From contig JAKAXK010000009.1 of the NCBI GenBank assembly GCA_021827145.1, forward strand, positions 1 to 42,423: a DNA stretch of 42,423 nucleotides, given 5' to 3'. This document shows positions 33,675-41,773 of this stretch, piece after piece (the stretch's first letter is position 1; every line of letters starts with the position of its first letter). The stretch is from Pseudomonadota bacterium (GTDB lineage: Bacteria; Pseudomonadota; Gammaproteobacteria; Acidiferrobacterales; Acidiferrobacteraceae). A model generated the notes under the pieces. The model did no database searches. It was given only the letters and a program-made list of their open reading frames with translations, and was not told the origin of the DNA. The position numbers and the translations under genes were made by a program.

Positions 33675-33703
33675 TATCTACACGCGATATAACCACTTTG
33701 CAA
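33675..33703 (-). promoter_or_regulatory. Putative sigma70 promoter TTGCAA-N17-TAGATA (minus strand)
   Basis: -35 TTGCAA (33703-33698), exactly 17-nt spacer, -10 TAGATA (33680-33675). Confidence 0.6.
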
Positions 33704-33718
33704 GGGGTCGCATCGAGG

Positions 33719-33760
33719 GCGCGCACTCTTTTTTACGAACGCCCTCTGCCGAGTGCGCGC
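33719..33760. repeat. 10-bp perfect inverted repeat GCGCGCACTC / GAGTGCGCGC bracketing the DUF1841 stop codon
   Basis: Arms 33719-33728 and 33751-33760, 22-nt loop. Confidence 0.65.
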
Positions 33761-34167
33761 AGGCGTTCGATATAGGTCGAGTCATCGGGCGCCACGCCCC
33801 GGCCCTGCGCCTCCCACAGGGTCTCCTCCAGGCATTCCATCATTGCGTGGCGCGTGCGATGTGTATCCTGCCAGAGGCCCTGGAGGCGCTGCCATTCATG
33901 GGCGACACCGGGGGGGCGGTCGGTTGTGATCTGTTCGGCGATGGCGATGTGTAGCCCTAAGTGTAGAAAGGGGTTCACCTCGGCGCCGGCCCGAGAGTCG
34001 ATGATCTCGGACGGATGGTCGTCGTCGAAGAGCGGTTGATATTCCGGATGGGCGATCAAGGCCTCGACGATCAAGGCCTCGACGCCCGTGAGGGGCATCT
34101 GCTCCTTGAAGTGTCGCCAGGCGTCGTAGAACACCGCGCGCAGGGTGTTGCGGTCTGCCGACCACAT
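33733..34167 (-). CDS. DUF1841 family protein
   Basis: 'DRNTLRAVFYDAWRHFKEQMPLTGVEALIVEALIAHPEYQPLFDD...NPFLHLGLHIAIAEQITTDRPPG'. Confidence 0.85.
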   Translation of the reverse strand: MWSADRNTLRAVFYDAWRHFKEQMPLTGVEALIVEALIAHPEYQPLFDDDHPSEIIDSRAGAEVNPFLHLGLHIAIAEQITTDRPPGVAHEWQRLQGLWQDTHRTRHAMMECLEETLWEAQGRGVAPDDSTYIERLRALGRGRS

Positions 34168-35276
34168 CAGGCGGCGTTTCGCGTGTTTGCCCGGAAGAGC
34201 CCGAGCACGGCCGAATACTGGTAGAGGTGGTTCGCTTCGTCGAGCGGGCCAATTTCCCCGTTGCCGTAGATTCCGATGACCGGGAGGCCAGGAAATCGGT
34301 GCGTCAGGAGATCGAGGTCGCGATCTGTGTCGCCATAGAAGTGCGGGCCGCGCCCGGTGCAGGGGAATAATAACCCAAAATCCGGAGGGGCTTTGAGCCC
34401 GAGTGCCGTCCGATCTATGGTGGCGCGCATATCCCTTTCCGCCGCCAAGGTATCGCGCATGGCCCAGAAAAGGCGCTCGCCCCGCGTCAGGCGTTGTGCA
34501 AAGGTGATGGACTGATCGCTCATATTGGCGGCCACGATATGGTTCAGTCGGTAGCGCCCGTCCTTGATGGCCGTAGCGGGGTCGCCGAAGGTGACGCCTC
34601 CCATGATGAGATGCAAGGGGATCCGCTCCATTTCACGCACACCGATCGGTAGTGCCTGGACTAGGACATTGAGCGCCGGGTAGTGGCCGAGTTTCAGGAC
34701 ATCATAGTCGTGCACCTCTGCCACTTCGATCGGTGAAGTGAGTGCGCGCACCCCTTGCGAGGCCCCGAGGTTGCCGATCAGTCCCCGCAGGGCCACTTCC
34801 GCTCGGCCCTCGCGCCGGACCTGTCCGCCGCTCCACACGCGAAAGGGGCCGCGCCCCAGGACGTCCCCGGCGACCGCGCCCACCCGCCGGGAACCGACAT
34901 CGAGCCAATCGGCGGCGAGGTCACCTGGTGTGGCGAGGCTCAGGAGGACGTCCTCATCATTCTTTTGGACGTGGTCGAGAAGGGCTGCCCCCCCGAATAC
35001 CATGGCCGCCGCCGCTGGCGCATCGATGATCCACTCCTCGTCGGTCAAGAGCCCCGCGGCCGTGCAGCCGGCAATCTGTGTGCAGCCCGCCGCCCGCGCC
35101 GCCGCCCGTAGCGCCGGTGTCGGGTTGTCGGCGAAGTGGTGGGTCAGGAAAAGGATGACGGAGCGGGCGTTCTCTAGGCGGGCTCGCGCGAGCGCCCGGG
35201 AGACCGCCGCTGCGGCAAGCTCCGGCTGGGCCCGCGGGCCGCGCCCGAGACCTGTGGCGATCCTGTGGCTGTCCAT
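34167..35276 (-). CDS. FIST N- and C-terminal domain protein (sensory)
   Basis: 'SVILFLTHHFADNPTPALRAAARAAGCTQIAGCTAAGLLTDEEW' and C-terminal 'PPDFGLLFPCTGRGPHFYGDTDRDLDLLTHRFPGLPVIGIYGNGEIGPL'. Confidence 0.88.
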   Translation of the reverse strand: MDSHRIATGLGRGPRAQPELAAAAVSRALARARLENARSVILFLTHHFADNPTPALRAAARAAGCTQIAGCTAAGLLTDEEWIIDAPAAAAMVFGGAALLDHVQKNDEDVLLSLATPGDLAADWLDVGSRRVGAVAGDVLGRGPFRVWSGGQVRREGRAEVALRGLIGNLGASQGVRALTSPIEVAEVHDYDVLKLGHYPALNVLVQALPIGVREMERIPLHLIMGGVTFGDPATAIKDGRYRLNHIVAANMSDQSITFAQRLTRGERLFWAMRDTLAAERDMRATIDRTALGLKAPPDFGLLFPCTGRGPHFYGDTDRDLDLLTHRFPGLPVIGIYGNGEIGPLDEANHLYQYSAVLGLFRANTRNAA

Positions 35277-35908
35277 GGCCGTACTTTATCCCGATAGGTG
35301 CACAAATCAAAGAGAACGCAGCGCTCGCACGCGGGCCTGCGCGCCTTGCAGACGTAGCGCCCGTGGAGGATCAACCAATGATGGGCGTCGGCCCGAAAGC
35401 GGTCCGGTACGACGCGCGCGAGCCGATCCTCCACCGCCCGCACGGTCGGGCCCGGCGCGAGGCCCAGCCGATTGGCCACGCGAAAGATATGGGTGTCGAC
35501 CGCGATCACGGGTTCACCAAAGGCGGTATTCAGGATGACGTTGGCGGTCTTGCGGCCCACGCCCGGCAGGGCCTCGAGGGCGGCACGCGTGCGGGGCACT
35601 TGCCCTGCGTGGTCGCGGACCAGGATCTCGCACGTCTGGCGGATATGGCGGGCCTTGGTGTGGTAAAGGCCGATGCTGCCGATGAAGGCCTTCAATTCGT
35701 CTTCACCCAGACGCAGCATGGCCGGCGCGTCCGGGGCCGCCCTGAAGAGCGGCCCTGTGGCCTTATTGACAGCCCGGTCCGTCGACTGCGCGGATAGCAG
35801 CACGGCGATCAGGAGCTGAAAAGGGCTCCCATAACACAGCTCGGTCGTGGGGTGCGGGTTGCTCTCCCGGAGGCGCTCGAAGACTGCCTCGCGGTCCGTG
35901 GCGGGCAT
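35174..35908 (-). CDS. nth: Endonuclease III
   Basis: 'LLIAVLLSAQSTDRAVNKAT', 'LEALPGVGRKTANVILNTAFGEPVIAVDTHIFRVANRLG', Fe-S loop C-x6-C-x2-C-x5-C 'CKARRPACERCVLFDLC'. Confidence 0.95.
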   Translation of the reverse strand: MPATDREAVFERLRESNPHPTTELCYGSPFQLLIAVLLSAQSTDRAVNKATGPLFRAAPDAPAMLRLGEDELKAFIGSIGLYHTKARHIRQTCEILVRDHAGQVPRTRAALEALPGVGRKTANVILNTAFGEPVIAVDTHIFRVANRLGLAPGPTVRAVEDRLARVVPDRFRADAHHWLILHGRYVCKARRPACERCVLFDLCTYRDKVRPWTATGSPQVSGAARGPSRSLPQRRSPGRSREPA

Positions 35909-35924
35909 CCGTACCCGCGACCCC

Positions 35925-36341
35925 TTAGACGTGCCGGTAGCGGCCAACGTCGGGCGGGGCCTCGCGGGGCGCCTTCTCGCGCTCGGCGAGCAGCGCCTCC
36001 ATCATGGCCTCGTAGTCGTGCTCAAGCTTATGGGACTGCGCCTCGTCCAGCTTGGGGAAGATTACGTTGGCGATGAAGGCACCAAGATCGGCCAGGGCGG
36101 TGGCCCACTTGTAGCCATGGAGATGGAAATTGGACTCGGCGTGCTGACCGAAGGGGTAATGCTGGAAATCCACGGCGCGTGTCACTTTGAGATCCGCATC
36201 CTGGTCGACCAGGGATTTGGCGAAATCGTACCACCACCGGTAATAACGTTCCTGGAGTTCCAGGCTCAATTGGTTTTTCTCGAAAAAGGCAAAGGCACTG
36301 ATACGGTTGGCCTTGCCGCCGAAGGGGTAATGTCCGGACAT
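35925..36341 (-). CDS. Hypothetical protein, no recognised family; internal HYPFG motif twice
   Basis: 138-aa ORF 'MSGHYPFGGKANRISAFAFF...FQHYPFGQHAESNFHLHGYKWATALADLGAF', tightly packed between rnfB-like and nth on the same strand. Confidence 0.65.
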   Translation of the reverse strand: MSGHYPFGGKANRISAFAFFEKNQLSLELQERYYRWWYDFAKSLVDQDADLKVTRAVDFQHYPFGQHAESNFHLHGYKWATALADLGAFIANVIFPKLDEAQSHKLEHDYEAMMEALLAEREKAPREAPPDVGRYRHV

Positions 36342-36367
36342 GAGGATTCCTCGTGATGCGGTCGACG

Positions 36368-37012
36368 CTATTCGCCGCGGGCTATTCTACGGTTGCGTAT
36401 GGCGCCTTGCCAACCGCGTTCGCGGCGCGCCTGCTCGAGGGCCTCGCGGATCTCCCGGCGCTTGCGCTCGCGGTCGGCGTGCACCGAGGGTCGGCGTTGC
36501 GGGGTGCGCGCCCGTCGGGCCTTGCGGTAAGCGCGCAGGCGGGCGCGTCTCGCCTCGGCTTGCGAGCGATCCGGCCAGGGCCCGTGCGGGGGATCTTCAT
36601 GGGCGTGGATCGTGAAGCAGTCCACGGGACAGGGGGCGAGACAGAGCCGGCAGCCCGTGCACTCCGCCTCCACGACGGCATGCAGCAGGCCCGGCGCACC
36701 GACGATGGCATCCACGGGGCAGGCGGGGAGGCAGCGGGCGCAGCCTATGCAGCCTTTGGGGTCTATGGCGACCAGGACTCGTGGGGCTGGCCGTCGCTCG
36801 CCCTCCCAGGCGCGCGCCTCGCGGCCGAGAAGCGTAGCCAGCGCTAGGCGCGTCACATCTCCGCCGGGCGGGCACCGGTTGACGTCGGTATTTCCCGCAA
36901 CGAGCGTCTCGGCGTAGGGCCGACAGCCGTCGAAGCCGCAGAGCCGACATTGGGTCTGGGGCAGAAGGGCCATGACGGCCGCGAGCGGGACGGGACGGGT
37001 GTGGCGAGCCAT
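36368..37012 (-). CDS. RnfB/RsxB-like 4Fe-4S ferredoxin without membrane anchor
   Basis: 'LLPQTQCRLCGFDGCRPYAETL', two clusters 'CIGCARCLPACPVDAI' and 'CTGCRLCLAPCPVDCF'; long basic C-terminus. Confidence 0.88.
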   Translation of the reverse strand: MARHTRPVPLAAVMALLPQTQCRLCGFDGCRPYAETLVAGNTDVNRCPPGGDVTRLALATLLGREARAWEGERRPAPRVLVAIDPKGCIGCARCLPACPVDAIVGAPGLLHAVVEAECTGCRLCLAPCPVDCFTIHAHEDPPHGPWPDRSQAEARRARLRAYRKARRARTPQRRPSVHADRERKRREIREALEQARRERGWQGAIRNRRIARGE

Positions 37013-37064
37013 GGCGCCAGTCTGCCGGGCGTGGTAGCGGGGCGCAAGCCGCCGCGAGCGATCT

Positions 37065-37640
37065 CTAGGCCGCTCCCGAATCATCGGCCAGCGCTTGTGT
37101 GCGCGCGCGGCACTGCGGGCAGCGGCCGCAGGGCGTGCGTCGTCCAAGCAGGCAGCTATAGGTCGCCGTGTAATCGATTCCGAGGGCGCGGCCGCGCGCC
37201 ACCACCTGCGCCTTACTTAGATCCCGATACGGGGTCTCAAGTTCGAGTCCGAGCGCCGCCAGGGTGTCTGCGAGCGCGGTAATGAAAGGTGCCGCCCCCT
37301 CACCATGCGCCCGATCATCGCGCTGCAGGCCGAGCAGCACGCCGCGCACCCGCAGGGCCAACGCGTGATTGGCGGCGAGGCTCACGGCCAGGAGATTGCG
37401 CGCCGCCAGGGGGACATGGGGCGTCCAGGCCGCTGCGGGCGCGAGCGCTCCCAAGCCCTTAAGCGCGACTGTCGTGAGCGGTGTACCGGTGCGTGTGCAG
37501 AGGGCGATCGCAGTCGCCCGCTCCGCGCGCGCGGCGCGTTGGCCGTAGTCGATAAACAAGGCGCGTAGGTCCCGCGACCCGCACCGCTCGTGGAGTAGGG
37601 TCGCGCTCTCTATGCCGCCGCTCAGGAGCAGGATGGGCAT
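37065..37640 (-). CDS. QueC-like PP-loop protein (7-cyano-7-deazaguanine synthase family)
   Basis: PP-loop 'LLLSGGIESATLL'; Zn motif 'CLLGRRTPCGRCPQC'; 'YRDLSKAQVVARGRALGIDY'. Confidence 0.78.
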   Translation of the reverse strand: MPILLLSGGIESATLLHERCGSRDLRALFIDYGQRAARAERATAIALCTRTGTPLTTVALKGLGALAPAAAWTPHVPLAARNLLAVSLAANHALALRVRGVLLGLQRDDRAHGEGAAPFITALADTLAALGLELETPYRDLSKAQVVARGRALGIDYTATYSCLLGRRTPCGRCPQCRARTQALADDSGAA

Positions 37641-37748
37641 GGGCCTCCGTCGGTCTTCGCAACACGGCGCGATCCGTCGGTCGCGGCGCCCGTGGCCTCG
37701 GCGCTACGCCCCGGGGTCTTGTCACTTTCATCCCGGCGCATCGGCGCG

Positions 37749-40700
37749 TCAAGGCGTGGCGCCCGGCGCGCGGGCCTGGTCGCGTCGGCGCAGGGCGCGG
37801 TAGATGCTCGGGATGACGATCAGATTGAGTAGCGTAGAGGTCACGAGGCCGCCCAGTACCACGAAGGCCAGCGGGCGCTCGAGTTCCTTACCGACCGGTG
37901 ATCCCCACAGCAGTGGCAAGAGGCCCAGGGCGGGCGCGATCGAGGTCATCAGGATAGGTATGAGGCGATCGAGCGTCCCTTCCCTCACCACCTCGTCGAT
38001 CGATCGCCCGTCGGCCTCGAGGGTTTTGTAGTGGCTTATGAGGATGATCCCGTTGCGCGCCGTGATCCCAAAGAGCGCGATGAATCCGATGACGGCGGCG
38101 GTGCTCAGCGTGGATCCGGTCAGAAGGAGCGCCGCGACGCCCCCGACCATGGCCAGCGGCAGATTGACGAGCACGAGCAAGGCGTCGCGAAGCGAGCCAA
38201 AGGCCTTCTGGAGGAGCAGTGCGGAGACGATGAGCGCGAGCAGACCGAGACGCCATAGAGTCGTATTGGCGCGCTCCTGACTGCGGAAGGTACCGCCGTA
38301 GCGTACGAAGTAGGCGCGCGGCAGGTGGACGGTCGCCACCCGCGCCCTGACCTCGCGGATGACCGAAGACAGGGCCCTTCCGGCCACGTCGAAGGTGAGC
38401 AGCAGGACACGATGCCCGTGGGCCCGGCGGATCTCGAAGGGCACCGGGCGCACGCGGACCGATGCCAGCTCCGCGAGTGGCACGACGGCATGGGGGCCGA
38501 GGGCTGGGGCCTCCACGGGCAGCCGGCGCAGCGCGCGTGCCGAGCGCCTCGCGCCGTGGGCGACCCGCAGGGTGATCGCGAAGCGCCGCGGGCCGTGGAG
38601 GACGTGACCGATCGGCGTGTCATTCAGGTAGAGATTGACGTCCCGCAGTAAGCGCCCTGCGGCCACACCGTAATGCGCGTCGCGTCCACGCCGCGGCGTG
38701 ATGACGATCTGGGGGACGCGGATCTGCGGTTCCAGATGGAGGTCGACAACCCCCGGAACCGACGCGATCACTCGCCTTGCGGCCTTGCCGATATCGTAAA
38801 GGTGACGTAAGTGCGGCCCGTAGATCTTGACGGCCACGTCCGCCGGTACGCCCGATTCCACGTCGTCGATGCGATGGGCGATGAATTCACCTAGGTTGAA
38901 GGCGGCCCCGGGGATTGTCGCAAGCCGGCGGCGGATCTCGCCTAGCAGGACATGGGGCGACTGCGGGCCGCGGTGAAAATCGATGCGCAGATCGAACTCG
39001 GAGTTGTTCGGGGTGTTGGCCCCTGGCGTGAGTGTTCCGGCGCCGGCGCGCTGGTCGACCGACACGATCTGCGGGAAAGCCGCGAGGTCGCGCCGGACAA
39101 CGGCGCCGAGACGCATCGATTCTCGCCACGGAGTCCCGGGAAGGGTGGTCATGATCAGTATGTAATTGCCCTCATGGAACGGAGGTAGGAATGAGCGCCC
39201 AAGGTGCGCGAGGCTCGCCCCGGCCGCGAGCACCGCGACCAGCGCAAGCACCGCGATCGTCCGCGTCCACGGCAGAAGACCTTCCAGGAGGCGCAGGTAA
39301 TGACGCTTGAGGAAGCGGACCAGCCCTGTTTCGCGCTCGGCACCGGGCGCCCTGTGGCTGAAGCGACTGAAGAGCAATGAACAAAGGGCAGGCACCAGGG
39401 TCACCGATACGATGAGCGAGGCGAGCATGGTGGCCAGATATGATAGGCCGAGCGGCGAAAAGATGCGTCCTGGTATGCCGCGCATGAAGAACACCGGCAG
39501 AAACACCAGGATGACGATCGCGGTGGCATAGACGATGGAATTCAAGACCTCGCGTACGGCATGGAGGATAAGACCGTCGATTCCCTCGTCACCCGACCTC
39601 TCGCGGGCGAGGCGCAGACGACGGACGATGTTCTCGACGGTAATGATGCCGTTGTCGACGACCTCGCCTATGGCGACCGCGAGGCCGCCTAGCGTCATGG
39701 CGTTGACGCCCGCATGAAAGGCGTAAAGGATCAAGGTCCCGAGCGCGAACGAGGCGGGTAAGGCGATAAAGGTCGCAAGCGAGGCCCGCCAATTGGCCAG
39801 GAACACGAGCAGCACGAGGATGACGATGAGCGCACCCTGCCAGAGCGCGGTCCAGAGGTTGTGGATGGCGGCCTTGATGAAGGTCGACTGCCGGAAGATA
39901 TGGGTATTCATCGTGACGCCGGGCGGGAGTGCGCGCCGCGCCGCGCGTAGGGTATCCAGCACGTGCCGGGTGGTTGTGATGGTACCGGCGCCATAAGCCT
40001 TGTACACGGTCCCCACCACCGCGGGCGCCCCACCCAAGGCCGCGGCGCCCAGGCGTATGGCGTGCCAGCGGCGGATGTGGGCGACCTGGGCCAGGGTTAT
40101 GGGGAGGCCGTCGCGCATCGCGACCAGGGTATGCCGCAGGCGTGACAGGGCGTCGCCTTCATGGAGCCGACCGGCCGCCGATACGATCAGCTGCTGTCCG
40201 GGTGTCTCCACGAGACCACCCGGCAGATCCCGGCTCACGCCGCGCACGGCGCGCGCCACATCGCCCACGCCGACCCGATAGGCCTGCATGGCGGTGGGGT
40301 CAAGCGCGATCTGGTATTGCGTGACGGCGCCGCCAATATCGGCGACGTCGGCTACCCCACCCACCGACAGGAGTCGGGGGCGGATCACCCAGTCGGCCAG
40401 GGTGCGGAGTTCTTGAGCGGGCAGGGTCGGGCTTGTGAGCGAATACTTGACGAGCCATCCGATGGCCGATGTGAGCGGGAATATCTCCGGCCCATGGGCG
40501 CCCGCCGGCAATCGTGACTGCAGGTTCTGGAGTCGTTCGGCGATCAGCTGGCGATCGTGGTAGATGTTGGTGCCGGCGTGAAAGACGACCGTCACGAGCG
40601 ATACCCCAAGCGTGGTCTTCGAGCGCACCACGCGTATCCCCATCGTGCCGCTCACCGCGGTCTCGATCGGGTAGGTGATGAGCGCCTCCATGTCGCGCGG

Positions 40701-40871
40701 CGCCATGCCGGGCAGGGTGGTGCCTATGACCACGCGCGGCGTGGCGAAGGCGGGAAAGACGTTGATGGGCATGCTGCGCCAGGCAAGCAGGGCCGTCCCG
40801 GCGAGAATCGCGAACACCCCGAGGACCAGGGCACGGCTGCGCAGGGATAGACGGATCAAAAAGTCGAACAT
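37749..40871 (-). CDS. RND efflux pump inner-membrane subunit, CusA/CzcA-like
   Basis: 'VFPAFATPRVVIGTTLPGMAPRDMEALITYPIETAVSGTMGI', 'VVDNGIITVENIVRRL', 'GFIALFGITARNGIILISHY'; about 1040 aa. Confidence 0.9.
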   Translation of the reverse strand: MFDFLIRLSLRSRALVLGVFAILAGTALLAWRSMPINVFPAFATPRVVIGTTLPGMAPRDMEALITYPIETAVSGTMGIRVVRSKTTLGVSLVTVVFHAGTNIYHDRQLIAERLQNLQSRLPAGAHGPEIFPLTSAIGWLVKYSLTSPTLPAQELRTLADWVIRPRLLSVGGVADVADIGGAVTQYQIALDPTAMQAYRVGVGDVARAVRGVSRDLPGGLVETPGQQLIVSAAGRLHEGDALSRLRHTLVAMRDGLPITLAQVAHIRRWHAIRLGAAALGGAPAVVGTVYKAYGAGTITTTRHVLDTLRAARRALPPGVTMNTHIFRQSTFIKAAIHNLWTALWQGALIVILVLLVFLANWRASLATFIALPASFALGTLILYAFHAGVNAMTLGGLAVAIGEVVDNGIITVENIVRRLRLARERSGDEGIDGLILHAVREVLNSIVYATAIVILVFLPVFFMRGIPGRIFSPLGLSYLATMLASLIVSVTLVPALCSLLFSRFSHRAPGAERETGLVRFLKRHYLRLLEGLLPWTRTIAVLALVAVLAAGASLAHLGRSFLPPFHEGNYILIMTTLPGTPWRESMRLGAVVRRDLAAFPQIVSVDQRAGAGTLTPGANTPNNSEFDLRIDFHRGPQSPHVLLGEIRRRLATIPGAAFNLGEFIAHRIDDVESGVPADVAVKIYGPHLRHLYDIGKAARRVIASVPGVVDLHLEPQIRVPQIVITPRRGRDAHYGVAAGRLLRDVNLYLNDTPIGHVLHGPRRFAITLRVAHGARRSARALRRLPVEAPALGPHAVVPLAELASVRVRPVPFEIRRAHGHRVLLLTFDVAGRALSSVIREVRARVATVHLPRAYFVRYGGTFRSQERANTTLWRLGLLALIVSALLLQKAFGSLRDALLVLVNLPLAMVGGVAALLLTGSTLSTAAVIGFIALFGITARNGIILISHYKTLEADGRSIDEVVREGTLDRLIPILMTSIAPALGLLPLLWGSPVGKELERPLAFVVLGGLVTSTLLNLIVIPSIYRALRRRDQARAPGATP

Positions 40872-41773
40872 CAGCTGTCCGCCTCGAGTTTGCCGCCGGT
40901 CAACCACAGCGTATAGAGCTCGGTGTTGCCTTGCGTGACGACGCGCGCGCCGGCTTTAAGTCCCGAGACCCCGCAATAGCCGTGTTCGCATATGCCAATG
41001 CCTATGGGCGTATAGAGAAAGCGGCCGGGGGCCGCTGCGACGAATACCGCGGGTCGGCCGTCGCCATCCACGATGGCCGCCCTCGGTACGGCGACGGTCC
41101 GGGCGGCGCCTATGGTTATGCGTGCACGGGCAAAGAGCGCAGGTTTCAGCGCTGCGGGTGTAGAGGCGAGTGAGAGCCATATCGTCTGCGCGCCGCGCCG
41201 GGGATTGATGCGTGGGGCCATCATGACGACGCGCCCCCGCAGGCGCGCGGCGACCCCGAGGGCGCGGATGCTGGCCTGCTCTCCCAAACGGATGGATGCG
41301 ATGTCCTTCTGATAGACATAGACCTTGAGCCAGAGCCGGTGGGGCTTGATCAGATGGTAGAGGGGTGTGCCTGGAACCACGGCCTCGCCCAGGACCGCGG
41401 GCCTCGTATCTACGACCCCGCTCATGGGGGCATGAACAAGAACGCTGGGCGGGGGATTGCCCACAAGCAGGGATTGCACGCGCGCAAGCGGCGCGCCCCG
41501 ATGTACATAAGCCCCTATGGTCGCGTAGAGGGCCGTCACGCGGCCTCGGATCCGTGGTGTCACCACGGCTTGTGCGTCCGGAGGCAAGGTAAACGCACCG
41601 TAGAAGGTTCGATGGGCGTAAAGCGTATGTACGCGCGCCGGGGTAAGTCTGAGCGTGAGCGCGCGCATGTTCGCGGCGTTCAGTTGGACCACGGGAGAGC
41701 GGTGGGCGAGAGCGGGAACGGTGGCGAAGGCGAGCGCCAGTATGGCGGTCGCCTTGACGGGGGTGTTGATCAT
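40871..41773 (-). CDS. RND periplasmic adaptor subunit (CusB-like)
   Basis: Signal peptide; 'VVTPRIRGRVTALYATIGAYVHRGAPLARVQS', 'VHAPMSGVVDTRPAVLGEAVVPGTPLYHLI'; TGATG junction with the RND gene. Confidence 0.87.
   Translation of the reverse strand: MINTPVKATAILALAFATVPALAHRSPVVQLNAANMRALTLRLTPARVHTLYAHRTFYGAFTLPPDAQAVVTPRIRGRVTALYATIGAYVHRGAPLARVQSLLVGNPPPSVLVHAPMSGVVDTRPAVLGEAVVPGTPLYHLIKPHRLWLKVYVYQKDIASIRLGEQASIRALGVAARLRGRVVMMAPRINPRRGAQTIWLSLASTPAALKPALFARARITIGAARTVAVPRAAIVDGDGRPAVFVAAAPGRFLYTPIGIGICEHGYCGVSGLKAGARVVTQGNTELYTLWLTGGKLEADS

Noticed and set aside
33457-33726. 89-aa minus-strand ORF through the leader of DUF2156
   Set aside because: Reads straight through the strong terminator hairpin and its T-tract; the shorter frame inside the promoter-terminator interval fits better.
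34560-34578. CCTTGATGGCCGTAGCGG as another Fnr-like site
   Set aside because: The right half TCAAGG is missing and the sequence is inside the FIST coding region.
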